From the NCBI GenBank assembly GCA_016195765.1, contig JACPYZ010000029.1, positions 1 to 6,992 of the forward strand: 6,992 bases of DNA, in the 5' to 3' direction. The stretch is from Candidatus Curtissbacteria bacterium. Its GTDB lineage: Bacteria; Patescibacteriota; Microgenomatia; Curtissbacterales; GWA2-41-24. The notes beneath the pieces were generated by a model, which worked only from the letters and a program-made list of their open reading frames with translations, ran no database searches and was not told where the DNA came from. This document shows positions 6,876-6,992 of the stretch, piece after piece; within the stretch, counting starts at the first letter, position 1, and each line of letters starts with the position of its first letter. A program made the position numbers and the translations under genes.

Positions 6876-6992
6876 ATGGGAAGAGCACAAGATTTAGAGG
6901 ATACTAATCAAACAAATAGATTAACCAAGCAACCGTTAGGCATAAACTTACAACCCGAAGAACGTCTCCGCATTTTTGCCAATTTAATCATA
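6876..6992 (+). CDS. N-terminal 39 residues of an uncharacterised protein (runs off the window)
   Basis: The frame opens at the first ATG after an in-frame TAG (6858-6860) and remains open to the window end without a stop. The residues (MGRAQDLEDTNQTNRLTKQP, then LGINLQPEERLRIFANLII) show a polar, probably disordered start and then an amphipathic helix of the form LxPEERLxxxANLII. I recall similar openings in short hypothetical proteins of Patescibacteria, but I cannot assign a function from this fragment. No Shine-Dalgarno sequence precedes it, in keeping with the other right-hand genes. The strong promoter about 60 bases upstream supports expression. It is divergent from the ATPase gene, and the 193-base gap between them carries promoters for both. 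Confidence 0.55.
   Translation, partial: MGRAQDLEDTNQTNRLTKQPLGINLQPEERLRIFANLII

Overview
The window is AT-rich bacterial DNA that looks like accessory or mobile DNA from a Candidate Phyla Radiation (Patescibacteria) type genome. The lineage is an inference. It rests on a membrane-anchored TraG/VirD4-like ATPase with a very long N-terminal region, next to a winged-helix protein of the replication-relaxation type. That pairing is familiar from small-genome uncultivated bacteria and their plasmids or integrated elements. No rRNA, tRNA, CRISPR array, transposase or integrase is visible.

Layout. (1) Positions 1-3031, plus strand: a gene of about 189 residues whose frame is open to the left edge. 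It is followed after 14 bases by a second cistron with an excellent Shine-Dalgarno sequence. The ATG served by that ribosome binding site (607) opens a 34-codon frame that ends in TAG. The long frame of 784 codons lies in the +1 frame, overlaps the short one by 35 bases, has only a GTG start and has no ribosome binding site. The simplest reading is one gene of about 807 residues interrupted by a one-base frame change near 677-708. This could be a sequence error, a mutation or a programmed +1 shift. I recognise neither protein family. (2) Positions 3041-6682, minus strand: the 902-residue ATPase is upstream and the 253-residue winged-helix protein downstream, with 171 bases between them. That gap holds a 14-bp palindrome, a plausible promoter, and two 18-bp inverted repeats one base apart just downstream of the predicted transcription start. 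The left operon and this module converge with only 9 bases between stop codons. (3) Positions 6683-6992: a divergent intergenic region with a strong plus-strand promoter (TTGACA, 16-bp spacer, extended -10), a possible minus-strand promoter for the ATPase, and the first 39 codons of another gene that runs off the window.

How it may work together. The ATPase is probably the DNA-pumping motor of a conjugation or DNA-transfer apparatus at the membrane. The winged-helix protein is probably a DNA-binding replication or transfer accessory factor that may regulate its own promoter through the adjacent inverted repeats. The two left genes are an unassigned pair. Nothing in them shows an enzyme motif, and whether they belong to the same element cannot be decided here. 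The left pair uses a Shine-Dalgarno sequence and the right-hand genes do not, so the 3031/3041 convergence may be a boundary between DNA of different origin.
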